64,000 nt of DNA, taken from contig CM034390.1 of assembly GCA_019925095.2 (NCBI GenBank), positions 347,501 through 411,500 of the forward strand, written 5' to 3'. The notes under the pieces were generated by a model that was given only the letters and a program-made list of their open reading frames with translations, did not search any database and was not told where the DNA came from. Both the position numbers and the translations under genes were made by a program. Shown here in pieces: positions 31,250 through 41,408 of this stretch. Each line of letters opens with the position of its first letter. The first letter of the stretch is position 1. This stretch comes from Dendrolimus kikuchii (Eukaryota; Arthropoda; Insecta; Lepidoptera; Lasiocampidae).

Positions 31250-31633
31250 TGCGCAAAATCTGCGGAGTGACGCTCACGGACCGCGTTCATAATACCGAAG
31301 TAAGAAAGACACTTGGGCTGAAAGAGAGTGTCGGGGTGAAGGGAAGGAAGGGAATGCTCTGGTGGTTCGGGCATGTGGAAAGAATGACTAAACAGATATA
31401 CAATGCAAAAGTGGATGGATGCAGAAGTCGTGGAAGGCCACGACACACCTTTCATGATCAAATTGATCGTGTACTAGCAGAAGGTGATGTCAGGAGCCTT
31501 AAGAACAGACGAGCGTGCATGACAAGAGCTATGAATGTCAAAGAAGCGAGTGAGATGTCTAAGAATAAGCCTAAATGGCGCTCTGTTGTTCGTGCCTACC
31601 CCGCAAGGGAACTGGCTTGAAGTTATGTATGTA
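31250..31633 (+). pseudogene. RTE-A 3' end
   Basis: Truncated at TGCGCAAAATCTGCGGAGTG. It encodes VTLTDRVHNTEVRKTLGLKE, MLWWFGHVERMTKQIYNAKV and the rest to PARELA in one open frame of 117 codons, then TATGTATG. Confidence 0.88.
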
Positions 31634-31755
31634 TATCTTTGTCATTGTGATATTCATTTACAGTATAATATACTTTGTTCAATAAAAATTTCTTAAGAGA
31701 CCATAAACAAGTTTATAGGCTGAACTCGTAATATTTCTGACAGTTTATTAAATAG

Positions 31756-32000
31756 TAGCTGTGCCCGCGACGTCGTCCACGTGGAATTCGTTTTCAAAAC
31801 CCCCCCGATTTTGAAACATTCTTCATTGGTGCTCATCTCCGTCATGTCATCTCAGTCTTAGCATGATGATATATAGCCTATAGCCTTCCTCGATAAATGG
31901 GCTATTTAACACTGAAAGAATTTTAAAAATCGGACTAGTCGTTTCTGAGATTAGCGCGTTCAAACAAACAAACTCTTCAGCTTTATATATTAGTATAAGA
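31756..32000 (+). mobile_element. Family C element, full-length
   Basis: TAGCTGTGCCCGCGACGTCG to TTTATATATTAGTATAAG with all internal landmarks. Confidence 0.88.
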
Positions 32001-32444
32001 TGATAGGCATAAAATATGCTTTTAAAATAATGGATACTATACAAAAAAAATCAAAATATTTTTTTATATTATTCAGTGACACATTTCACGTGATTTATGT
32101 ATGACGCAAAACGAGATGATTTACCGTGCCTTTCAAGTTCCCACGGCAGCAGCGACGCCATGGCTTGTAAAATATTCGCCCTGTATCGAGAGTTGCGCAT
32201 ATTTCATGGATTTTAGGCAAGTTAAATTGAGTCATCAATTCCGTATTACGTAATTTGGAAGGGTAATTGCTTCGGTACCTACGTGCCTATTGCGGGGAGA
32301 GTGCAAATAAATGTTCTGCTCGCATTCTCAATATTAATTGATGATATTTCAAGTACGCGACCGAGACAGGTGATCGAGACATGAGACACGCGACATATCT
32401 GCTTTGTATGCAAATTTAAATAAATAAATATTCACTAATGTTAC
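32001..32444. other. Unassigned DNA
   Basis: AT-rich with no recognised gene. Confidence 0.4.
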
Positions 32445-33312
32445 TGCACTGCATCTGAGGTTTGCAGATGATATTGTCTTGCTAGAAGAAGATCCTAAAA
32501 AACTAGAACACATGATAAAAGACATAGCAGAAAAAAGCAGGGAAGTAGGTTTAGAAATTAATGCAGATTAGCGCGTTCTAACTGACCAACTCAACAGAAA
32601 GCGACATAGACGTCTATGGAACTAAGTTTGAATATGTCTTTTGAATATGTTTATCTAGGACAAATCATATCGTCCATGACAAGACTTATGAATGTCCATG
32701 AGGCAAGTAAAGTGTGTAAGAATAAGCCTGCGGTTGGAAGAAATACTCCGTGCCTTGAAAGCAAGGGAACTGAAGAATAAAGATCTAGGTATACATGTAT
32801 GCAAAGCGAAAGACTTTCATACACATTGATATTACTGCCCCGCATGACATACGGCTGCGAGACATGGACATTCAACCCCCAAACAACGAAGTGGAAAACC
32901 TTGCTAAAACAGAAAGAGCAATGGAAAGAAGCATGTTGAATCGGCAGGGCGACATTATGTGACAGAATCTCAAAATTTCGGACACATACAAAGCGCAGGG
33001 TCGACAGGGAGTAACAGGTTTTTAGTGGGTACCCGCATAGATCGCTCGTGTAGCAACGCTCGGAGTTGGACGGACACTATTCTACGTTGCAAAATAAATA
33101 AATGGAGCACCGCCAAGTAACCTTATGGTACCCAAGAGGGGACATCCCCGACCGACAGGGGTCGTTTCCCTAGCAACAACCCAGTTTGAGCGACGAATCC
33201 GTCTAACCTTGGGACCATACTGGACCAGAGTTGCCGAAGACCGCAGTTCAATGGAAAGAGCTGGAGCAGTGCCTATGCCAAGAGGCACGCCGAACTGCGT
33301 GATATACTATAA
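32445..33312 (+). pseudogene. Second RTE-like LINE (RTE-2), decayed RT C-terminal half
   Basis: LRFADDIVLLEEDPKKLEHM carries the FADD catalytic aspartates of the RT palm. Then come REVGLEINAD, EYVYLGQIISS, a WKKYS..KARELKNKDLG relic and MTYGCETWTF. Frameshifts and stops lead to a final frame AYAKRHAELRDIL with stop at 33312. The architecture is RTE/BovB-like but distinct from RTE-A. A stretch of about 55 bp (32675-32730) is RTE-A sequence (MTRxMNVxEASKVCKNKP) spliced into this copy. Confidence 0.75.
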
Positions 33313-33497
33313 CGTAAGAAAATAAATAGTTATATAATGAAAAAATTTAAATTGCATGCATTCGGCCATGGAAAGGGCATTACGTATTATGTCCCTTATC
33401 AAATTTAATATCCATTTATTTTCTAAAAAATTTCATTTTTCTTTTAAATATACAAAAAGTAGTTGAATTAAAATGACCCGGCTAGTATTTTTTTAAT

Positions 33498-33730
33498 TTT
33501 TTTTTATTGCAGGAGATCAGCAGACAGGCAGACGGCCCACTTGATGGAAAGCAGTTACCATCGCCTATGGACATTTGCAACACCAAAGGTGCTACAAATG
33601 CGCTGCTGCTCTCTTAAGGGAAACTGGAACCTGGTCACTAATGCTGGAACACAACTCAAGGTTGTTATGGCGGCATGCTCTTGACCAGGGGTGGTAGCCA
33701 TCCAGTCGGGCAAATGCCCTACCACCTGGC
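33498..33730 (-). mobile_element. RP-B, 5' part missing
   Basis: TTTTTTTTATTGCAGGAGAT to TGCCCTACCACCTGGCAC. Truncated before the GTCGTAAGAGGCGAC block. Confidence 0.9.
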
Positions 33731-33939
33731 ACCTGTGCCTTTAGTGTTATACTCGGATTGGTAGTAAACGTTCTGTGTCGCTGTAATTTAAAGTTTTTAA
33801 CAATTTATTAACTTGGTGTTTAAACTGATGTAGACAAGCATCTTCCACAAGTTTTATCCCGTTGAGGATGAAGCGAGAATTAAAAGTTCAAGATACGGGA
33901 AATAAATTTACATACTGACAATATCCATAGGGATGACGT

Positions 33940-34268
33940 CTAGTTGGTCTGAAAGAGAGTGTCGGGGTGAAAGTAAGGAAAGGAATGCTCCGGTGGTTCG
34001 GGCATGTGGAAAGAATGACTAAACAGATATACAATGCAAAAGTGGATGGATGCAGAAGTCGTGGAAGGCCACGACACACCTTCCATGATCAAATTGATCG
34101 TGTACTAGCAGAGGGTGATGTCAGGAGCCTTAAGAACAGACGAGCTTGCATGACAAGAGTTATGAATGTCAAAGAAGCAAGTGAGGTGTGTAAGAATAAG
34201 CCTAAATGGCGCTCTGTTGTTCGTGCCTACCCCGCAAGGGAACTGGCGTGAAGTTATGTATGTAAGTA
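33940..34268 (+). pseudogene. RTE-A 3' end
   Basis: Starts in the VGLKESVGVKVRKGMLRWFG segment and runs unbroken for 94 codons to PARELA, then a short TATGTATGTAAG tail. Confidence 0.9.
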
Positions 34269-34424
34269 CATAAGACAAGTTACTCTCTCTAATTGCATTT
34301 AAAAATATCCCAACCTTTTTTAAGGTAAAAAGTAATTAGAGCCTCGAGGGGTTTGCGAAATTCCCCCCAAATTCCCTAACGACCATCGCCGTTTAACCGA
34401 CATTAATATTTCATTTTATTTATT

Positions 34425-35406
34425 ACTAGCTTCTGCCTGCGACTTCGTCCGCGTGGAATAGTTAAAAAAACCCCCCGATTTTGAAACATTCTTCATTGGT
34501 GCTCCGCTCCTATCGCTCTTAGCGTGATGATATATAGCCTACAGCCTTCCTCGATAAATGGGCTACCTAACACTGAAATAATTTTTCAAATCAGACCAGT
34601 AGTTTCTGAGATTAGCGCGTTCAAGCAAACAAACAAACAAACCCTTCAGCTTTATATATTAGTACTAGCTTCTGCCCGGACTTCGTCTGCGTGGAATAGT
34701 TAAAAAATAGTAAGTTAAAAACCCCCCCGATTTTCAAACATTATTCATTGGTGCTCCGCTCCTATTGATCTTAGCGTGATGATATATATCCTATAGCCTT
34801 CCTCGATAAATGGGCTATCCAACACTGAAATAATTTTTCAAATCAGACAAGTAGTTCCCGAGATTAGCGCGTTCAAGCAAACAAACAAACAAACTCTTCA
34901 GCTTTATATATTAGTACTAGCTTCTGCCCGCGACTTCGTCCGCGTGGAATAGTAAAAAAATAGCAAGCTAAAAAAAAACCCCGATTTTGAAACATTATTC
35001 ATTGGTGCTCCGCTCCTATCGCTCTTAGCGTGATGATATATAGTCTATAGCCTTCTTCAATAAACGGGCTTTTTAACACTGAAAGAATTTTTCAAATCAG
35101 ATTAGGAGTTCCTGAGATTAGCGCGTTCAAACAAACAAACCATTCAGCTTTATATATTAGTACTAGCTTCTGCCCGCGACCTAGTCTGCGTGGAATAGTT
35201 AAAAAATAGTAAGTTAAAAACCCCCCGAGTTCGAAACATTCTTCATTGCTGCTCCGCTCCTAGTGCTCTTAGCGTGATGATATATAGCTTATAGCCTTCC
35301 TCGATAAATGAGCTATCTAACACTGAAAGAATTTTTCAAATCAGACAAGTAGTTCCTGAGATTAACGCGTTCAAGCAAACAAACAAACTCTTCAGCTTTA
35401 TATATT
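34425..35406 (+). repeat. Four tandem family C elements
   Basis: Units begin at 34425, 34664, 34916 and 35162, each opening ACTAGCTTCTGCC. Each ends with a TTTATATATTAGT terminus, except that the last stops at TATATT. They are head-to-tail with no spacer: the TAGT end of one joins the ACTAGC start of the next. They differ by scattered substitutions and poly(A/C) length, so the array is not brand new. Confidence 0.92.
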
Positions 35407-35810
35407 CAATTACTATTCAATTACATACATAATTCAACCAAAGCACAGACCGCTTATCGGCGACTCTTGTTAAGGGGGGTATCAACTAATACTCGCTCGA
35501 CGAGCCCTACGACAAGACAAACTTTTATAAAAATATTATTAATGAATATTAATCGAATTGTGTCAAAAATTATCTAGCTCTGTCATCATAGTCATCATCC
35601 TAGCGTTAAATCCCGGTTGCGTTCCAATCATCTGTCTTTGAACCCGAGATTTGCTTTTCTACTCCTTTTCTTCTTCACTTCGCGCGGTCGTCGGCTTCCC
35701 TTATTGTGAGACCATTGGTACGTATTAAATACATACAATATATTTGATAGGGGTGTTCGGTTTGTACAAATAATTGAAAAAAGTAAAAAAAAAAAGTTAA
35801 AACGTGTAAG
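35407..35810. other. Mostly unassigned; short known-repeat fragment
   Basis: TCATCATAGTCATCATCCTA followed by GCGTTAAATCCCGG (about 35583-35620) resembles a common lepidopteran SINE segment. The rest is unassigned. Confidence 0.4.
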
Positions 35811-36224
35811 AACGGAGAAATAATATAATTTCTAGCGTTGCGGCTTGTCGTAAGAGGTAATAAAACAACCCACAGCCAGGCGATAGGGTATTTACCTGTC
35901 TGGATGGCTACCACCTCTGGTCTAGAGTATTCAAATTCAAAACTTTTTATTCAAAATAAGTTCCACTGGAGAAACATTTTTTGAAGGTCCTAGTCTATGT
36001 ACACTGCTTCGCAACGTGTTATTGCTGTTAAGAAGAAGAAGCGGCAAGAAATTCCATAAAAGAAGTATGCCGCCATGACAACATTGAGTTGTGTTCCAGC
36101 ATTAGTGAACAAACTCCAGTCTCTCTTTAAAAAGCTGCAATGGATTAGCAGCACCTTTGGTGTTGTAAATGTCCATAGACGATGGTAATTGATTTCCATC
36201 AAGTGAGCCGTCTACCTGTCTTTT
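35811..36224 (+). mobile_element. RP-B interrupted by family O
   Basis: Diverged copy: GTGTAAGAACGGAGAAATAA to TGGTCTAGAGTAT, then the insertion, then GTATGCCGCCATGACAACAT to CGTCTACCTGTCTTTT. The higher divergence suggests an older copy than most. Confidence 0.82.
35930..36063. mobile_element. Family O insertion
   Basis: Begins TTCAAATTCAAAACTTTTTA and carries CGCAACGTGTTATTGCTGTT and AAGAAGAAGCGGCAAGAAAT. AGTAT at both edges may be the target duplication. The GCGAAGCGG/CTTCTTC module is shared with PLE-G. Confidence 0.6.
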
Positions 36225-36225
36225 T

Positions 36226-36480
36226 ATTTTTATTTTTTTTATTGCATGAGCTTAGCAGACAGGCAGACGGCCCACTTGATGGAAAGCGGGAGACTGGAAC
36301 CCGGCCACTAATGCCGGAACACAACTCAAGGTTGTTATGGGGGCATACTCTAGACCAGGGGTGGTAGCCATCCAGTCGGGCAAATGCCCTACCACCTGGC
36401 TGTGGGTTGTTTTCTCGCCTCTTACGACAGGCCGCCCGGCCGCAGGAAATTGTATTCTTTCTCCGTTCCTGCACGGATAT
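36226..36480 (-). mobile_element. RP-B, tail-to-tail with the preceding copy
   Basis: TTTATTGCATGAGCTTAGCA to CCGTTCCTGCACGGAT, missing GGTTACCATCGCC to CTGCTCTCTTAAG. Its T-run directly meets the 3' end of the plus-strand copy. Confidence 0.87.
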
Positions 36481-36796
36481 TATAATTTTTGTATTCTCGT
36501 CATCACGTGAAAACTACTCAACGGATTTAAATCAAAATCAACGCAGAACTAGCTTATATTCCTGGTCAATAATCTGGATTCAATTTATCCCGATAGAAGA
36601 GTTGTTTCTGTGGGAGAGACGAACATAGCCAAACTGATGGCACTGAGATCGCGTTTATTTGGTGCCGCCATTGCAACTCACTACCAAATAAGTTGGTAAC
36701 GCGAACTAACTGTTGCTAGCACTGCTGGTATTATAATAATTACGTTTTACACACTATGTCCAAAATAATGACAATTTATGTGAAAACAAATATTCT
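36481..36796. other. Short repeat fragment and unassigned DNA
   Basis: CGTCATCACGTGAAAACTAC then TCAACGGATTTAAAT looks like a widespread arthropod short element. The rest is not recognised. Confidence 0.4.
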
Positions 36797-36880
36797 TATC
36801 CGTGCAGGAACGGAGAAAGAATACAATTTCCTGCGTTGGGGCGGCCTGTCGTAAGAAGCGACTTAACAACCCACAGCCAT
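36797..36880 (+). mobile_element. RP-B 5' end fused to RTE-A
   Basis: First 84 bp of RP-B (TATCCGTGCAGGAACGGAGA to CAACCCACAGCC) joined without any spacer to antisense RTE-A. Confidence 0.85.
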
Positions 36881-37172
36881 TTAGGCCCATTCTTACACAC
36901 CTCACTTGCTTCTTTGACATTTATAACTCTTGTCATGCACGCTCGTCTGTTCTTAAGGCTCCTGACATCACCTTCTGCTAGTACACGATCAATTTGATCA
37001 TGGAAGGTGTGTCGTGGCCTTCCACGACTTCTGCATCCATCCACTTTTGCATTGTATATCTGTTTAGTCATTCTTTCATCGTGCCTTACCTTCACCCCGA
37101 CACTCTCTTTCAGACCAACTCTCGTTCTTACTTCGGTATTACGAACGCGGTCCGCGAGCGTCACTCCGCAGA
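36881..37172 (-). pseudogene. RTE-A internal fragment, both ends lost
   Basis: Antisense of VTLADRVRNTEVRTRVGLKE to about KNxPKW. The terminal codons and microsatellite tail are missing and replaced by RP-B, so this is not a normal 5' truncation. Confidence 0.85.
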
Positions 37173-37237
37173 CCTGCTGATGAAAATTCACATGATAATT
37201 TAAATTCATGTCTAAATGTGTCTAAATCTATCATTAA

Positions 37238-37510
37238 TATCTGTGCAGGAACGGAACGGAAGAGGCGACAAAATAACCCACAGCCAGGTGGTAGGGCATT
37301 TGCCCGACTGGATGGCTACCACCCCTGGTCTAAAGTGTGTCGCCATAACAACCTTATGTTGTGATCCGGCATTAGTGACCAGGTTCCAGTCTCCCTTAAG
37401 AGAGCAGCAGCGCATTTGTAGCACCTTTGGTGTTGCAAATGACCATAGGCGATGGTAACCGCTTTCCATCAAGTGGGCCGTCTGCCTGTCTACTGATCTG
37501 CAATCAAAAA
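37238..37510 (+). mobile_element. RP-B retroposon
   Basis: TATCTGTGCAGGAACGGAAC, a deletion to AGAGGCGACAAAATAACCCA, and on to CTGCAATCAAAAAATTATTA. The poly(A) signal is mutated. Confidence 0.88.
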
Positions 37511-37929
37511 ATTATTAAAAGCTCCGAAGTATCGCGTATAACAAAATATACAAGTCAGTCTGCACCTTTATTATAAAGTTGTCCAATTCGATTTACTCGA
37601 TATTAAATTGGGAATTAGTTTCTATTGTGTTCAGCAACCATTGCGGCGTTGAATCGGAATTGAATATTAGCCTTCGTAGTGTTCGCACAATGGATGGAGT
37701 ACACGAGCATTGGTTTTAATCGGATGTCGGTATGAGTTTTGTATTGATATAGACGGGACTTTAGCTCCTTTTGTGACATTGTCCAGATGGCGTATGACAT
37801 AGCAAGGTTTAATCTATTGGGATTCAATCTCATTGAATACCGTTGTGTTCTTTCAGTTCTATGCCTTTCAACTAAATTCAATTTGGTTGAAAGGCAAAAG
37901 GTTAAGCTACCACACTAGTCGTATACCAA
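37511..37929. other. Unassigned DNA with a small palindrome
   Basis: GCCTTTCAAC and GTTGAAAGGC (37863-37895) form a 33-bp near-palindrome. No gene recognised. Confidence 0.4.
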
Positions 37930-38176
37930 ACTAGCTTTTGCCCGCGACTTCGTCTGCGTGGAATTGTTAATAAAAAATAAATTTAAAAAAACCCCGATTT
38001 TGAAACATTCTTCATTGGTGCTCCGCTCCTATTGGTCTTAGCGTGATGATATATAGCCTATAGCCTTCCTCGATAAATGGGCTATCTAACACTAAAAGAA
38101 TTTTTCAAATCAAACCTGAAGTTCTTGAGATTAGCGCGTTCAAACAAATAAACTCTTCAGCTTTATATATTAGTAT
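37930..38176 (+). mobile_element. Family C element, full-length
   Basis: ACTAGCTTTTGCCCGCGACT to TTTATATATTAGTATAATAT with all landmarks; only 9 bp separate it from a D element. Confidence 0.88.
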
Positions 38177-38184
38177 AATATATA

Positions 38185-38625
38185 AAAAACCGACTTCAAA
38201 AATTAAAAAGTATATATTATAATGACTTCAAGATGTTTTAGAGAATATATATTAATAATAATAGCTTTAGAAATAAGTTATTTTATACTTTTTACTTTTT
38301 GAAGTCGGTTTTTTAAACGGAGTTTTTTTTATTTTTTTGTTACTTTTTAGTGTCTAGGTATGTATGGGTAGACCTACGAAAGGTGCCGCGCTCCTTAAAA
38401 AATATAGGTCCCAAGAAACGGGAACAAAAAAATGTTCGTAAAATGAAAGCTACTGGGCCAAACTATGTCAAAATTTTAGGGGACCAAATGGCAGCTATTC
38501 CTCGTCGAACAAAAAAAGAATCACGTAAATCGGATCATAAATCTCGGAGTAATCGGTGAACATACATAAAAAAAAGATCCCGACGATTTGAGAACCTCCT
38601 CCCTTTTTTAAAGTCGGTTAAAAAA
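38185..38625 (-). mobile_element. Fold-back element D, short copy
   Basis: Partial inner hairpin, the TAGTGTCTAGGTATGTATGG segment, one copy of the 163-bp subrepeat rather than two, and the CCTCCTCCCTTTTTTAAAGT end. Confidence 0.82.
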
Positions 38626-38869
38626 TCAGTTTTCGTACAATATCATAAATAGACCCCAAAATAAGGTCCAAATGAACTCATTTTCAAATTTATGGTTTTC
38701 GTAACATTTCATTGGTATTTGTTTTTTTTTTTTAATTCAAGAGCAATACTACTATTTGCTAATAATACGTAATCCCGGCCATGTCTGTCTCTAAGACGAC
38801 ATTTTAATCATCAGATAAATGTTATTCATCGAATAAAATACAACATAGTAAAATTTAAAATAATAATAA

Positions 38870-39264
38870 TACATACATACATAGCTTCACGCCAGTTCCC
38901 TTGCGGGGTAGGCACGAACAACAGAGCGCCATTTAGGCTTATTCTTACACACCTCACTTGCTTCTTTGACATTCATAACTCTTGTCATGCACGCTCCTCT
39001 GTTCTTAAGGCTCCTGACATCACCTTCTGCTAGTACACGATCAATTTGATCATGGAAGGTGTGTCGTGTCGTATATCTGTTTAGTCATTCTTTCATCATG
39101 CATTCTTTCCACATGCCCGAACTACCGGAGCATTCCTTTCCTTACCTTCACCCCGACACTTTCAGATCAACTCTCTTTCTTACTTCGGTATTACGAACGT
39201 GGTCCGCGAGCGTCGCTCCGCAGATTTTGCGCAGTGCTCGCATCTCGACCGCGTTTACTCTACT
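38870..39264 (-). pseudogene. RTE-A 3' end
   Basis: Tail CATACATACATAGCTTCACG, then antisense to the VNAVEMRALRKICGV segment. Two deletions remove part of the RGRPRHTF to YNAKV region and the CTCTCT before TTTCAGATC. TAATAATA near both ends may be the duplication. Confidence 0.86.
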
Positions 39265-39274
39265 AATAATAAGA

Positions 39275-39742
39275 CTAAGCTAAGACTCAAGCTCCAGGGG
39301 TGGAAGTGATAAATGGCATCACGTCAGAAGTAGCTTCGGTGAACCTGCAGCCCACCTCTCGACACCCCTTAGCCACTTACACCCATGTTGCCCGTGCCTT
39401 CTATGGCATTTTTTGGGGCCCATTTTTCCATGTTCCCTGAACATTGCGACGGGTAGATGCCATAGTCTCCATATTCCCAGACCCCCAGTACCACTAGCAT
39501 TTCACCCCAATAGCCCGGTACTATTTGACTTCATTTCCCACAATAGTTCTACATTGGCCGGGGCTTGTCCTTGGGTGCATTATTATATGGTGTACACAGC
39601 GACAATCGCCGGTCAGTGTCACGCCACATTTACATTAAATTTGTCAAGGGGCCTCTACGTGTTGGCCTTCCCATGGCCCCACGCAAACCCTCCAAAAGTC
39701 CGGGCCATTTTCATGGCCCGTGGTCTTCAAAGACATACATAT
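39275..39742 (+). mobile_element. Family E retroposon, 5'-truncated
   Basis: Starts TAAGCTAAGACTCAAGCTCC and reaches the GGCCATTTTCATGGCC hairpin and AATAATAAAT tail. It abuts the 5' end of the RTE-A copy. Confidence 0.87.
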
Positions 39743-39747
39743 ATAAT

Positions 39748-39955
39748 AATAAATCGGCAGACAAACACACACACTGTATATCCCCAAATTAAGCAAGTTA
39801 CGCTTGTGTTATGGGTAATATACAAGGGACCACTCTGGGGCCGATCCCAGACACCCAGACCATAGTAAATAACGGAGAAAATACGTTTCCGAAATTTACC
39901 ATACCAGGAATCGAACCTAGGGTTTAGCCCGCACAACCACAGAGGCCGTCAAAAT
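39748..39955 (-). mobile_element. SINE-F, head partly deleted
   Basis: Reverse copy with AATCGGCAGACAAACACACA, GGCCGATCCCAGACACCCAG and an altered B box (AATCGAACCTAGG). The segment between boxes A and B is lost, leaving TTTAGCCCGCACAACCACAG. Confidence 0.85.
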
Positions 39956-40035
39956 GACAGTTGCGTGAATGAAACAGTTGAATTGTTTCATTCTTGAATC
40001 TAGTCAGATTATAATTTAGCTGACGGATAGCTTTT

Positions 40036-40313
40036 TATCTGTGCAGGAACGGAGAAAGAATATAAATTCCTGCGTTGGGGAGGCCTGTCGTAAGAGGCGA
40101 CTTAACAACCCACAGCCAGGGCCACCCCTGGTCTAAAGTATGTCGCTATAACAACCTTGAGTTGTGTTCCGGCATTAGTGACCAGGTTCCAGTCCCCCTT
40201 AAGAGGGCAGCAGCGCATTTGTAGCACCTTTGGTGTTGCAAATGTCCATAGGCGATGGTAACCGCTTTCAATCAAGTGGGCCGTCTGTCTGCTGATCTCC
40301 TGCAATAAAAAAA
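40036..40313 (+). mobile_element. RP-B retroposon with target duplication
   Basis: TATCTGTGCAGGAACGGAGA to CTCCTGCAATAAAAAAA. ATAGCTTTT lies at 40027-40035 and 40314-40322. An internal deletion removes TGGTAGGGCATTTGCCCGAC. Confidence 0.9.
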
Positions 40314-40457
40314 ATAGCTTTTATCTGACAATTGAAAATTCTGCCCTTAGTAAATTAATTAAATAAATTCTATGTAGCAACAAATTTCAAATCTGATCAT
40401 CATTCCCACAGTTGTTCAATAGCAAAATAAACACTAAATTGGATTTTTCTTTTGCAG

Positions 40458-40500
40458 GGAGTACTGTGACCGGATGACGTCGGCTTGGGTTCGCAACGAT
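40458..40500 (+). CDS. Candidate 43-nt internal exon of an unknown host gene
   Basis: Upstream is a strong 3' splice site (TTTTTCTTTTGCAG), with CACTAAAT about 20 nt before it as a plausible branch point. Downstream is a consensus donor, GTAAGTTC. Taking the first base as the end of a split codon, the segment reads EYCDRMTSAWVRND with no stop; the other two frames contain TGA. It is not part of any repeat I recognise, although repeats surround it. I recognise no family from 14 residues. If real, this window is intronic to a plus-strand gene. Confidence 0.4.
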
Positions 40501-40616
40501 GTAAGTTCAATAGTTTATTACAAAATACACTAAACTACAAAAATTAACAACCCATCTGGAAAGTGGTTGGTACGACATCCCGTCACATTCTCGGCAAGCG
40601 TCCCTTTCCTGGCAAC

Positions 40617-41177
40617 TTTTTAACCGACTTCAAAAAAGGAGGAGGTTCTCAATTCATCGGGATCTTCTTTTTTATGTATGTTCACCGATTACTCCGAGAT
40701 TTATGATCCGATTTACGTGATTCTTCTTTTGTTAGACGCGGAATAGCTGCCATTTAGTCCTATAAAAATTTGACATAGTTTGGCTTAGTGGTTTTCATTT
40801 TATGAATATTTTTTATGAAAAAAATTCCATTCCGTTCCATATGTACACCGATTACGCTGAGATTTAGGATCCGATTTACGTGATTCTTGTTTAGTTTGAT
40901 GCGGAATAGTTGCCATTTGGTCCACTAGAAATTTAACATAGTTTGGCCCTGTAGTTTTCATTTTCCGAACATGTATTTGTTCCCGTTTCTTGGGACCTAT
41001 ATTTTTTAAGGAGCGCGGCTCCTTTCGTAGGTCTACCCATACATACCTAGACACTAAAAAGTAAATAAAAAAAAAACTTCGTTTAAAAAAACCGACTTCA
41101 AAAACTAACAAACTAAAAAGTATAAAATAACTTATTTCTAAAGCTATTATTATTAATATATATTATCTAAAACATCT
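40617..41177 (+). mobile_element. Fold-back element D, half copy
   Basis: AACCGACTTCAAAAAAGGAG through two 163-bp subrepeats (40685 and 40848), TTCTTGGGACCTATATTTTT, AAGGAGCGCGGCTCC, and one inner hairpin arm ending ATCTAAAACATCT. It is cut at the dyad and lacks the second half. Confidence 0.85.
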
Positions 41178-41214
41178 GTACCATCTGTACCTAATTCTAA
41201 GCTGTTTTTGTGTA

Positions 41215-41397
41215 TTGCTTCATTGATTTTATTGTACAATAAGAAAGAAGAAAGAAAGAAAGACATATTTTATTTAGGACAAATACAACATACAGTATTA
41301 TCAAGCAGTAAAATAACAGAAACAGAATAAGTCCTAAAATTGGACCCAGTCTCAGCATATGCTGACCAATTAAGACCAGCGCTGTCCTGCCGCCTGA
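41215..41397. repeat. Family S repeat with AAAG microsatellite
   Basis: GAAAGAAGAAAGAAAGAAAG, then AT-rich sequence, then ATATGCTGACCAATTAAGAC and CAGCGCTGTCCTGCCG; same layout as 9276-9440. Confidence 0.45.
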
Positions 41398-41408
41398 GAC
41401 TAGCAGGT

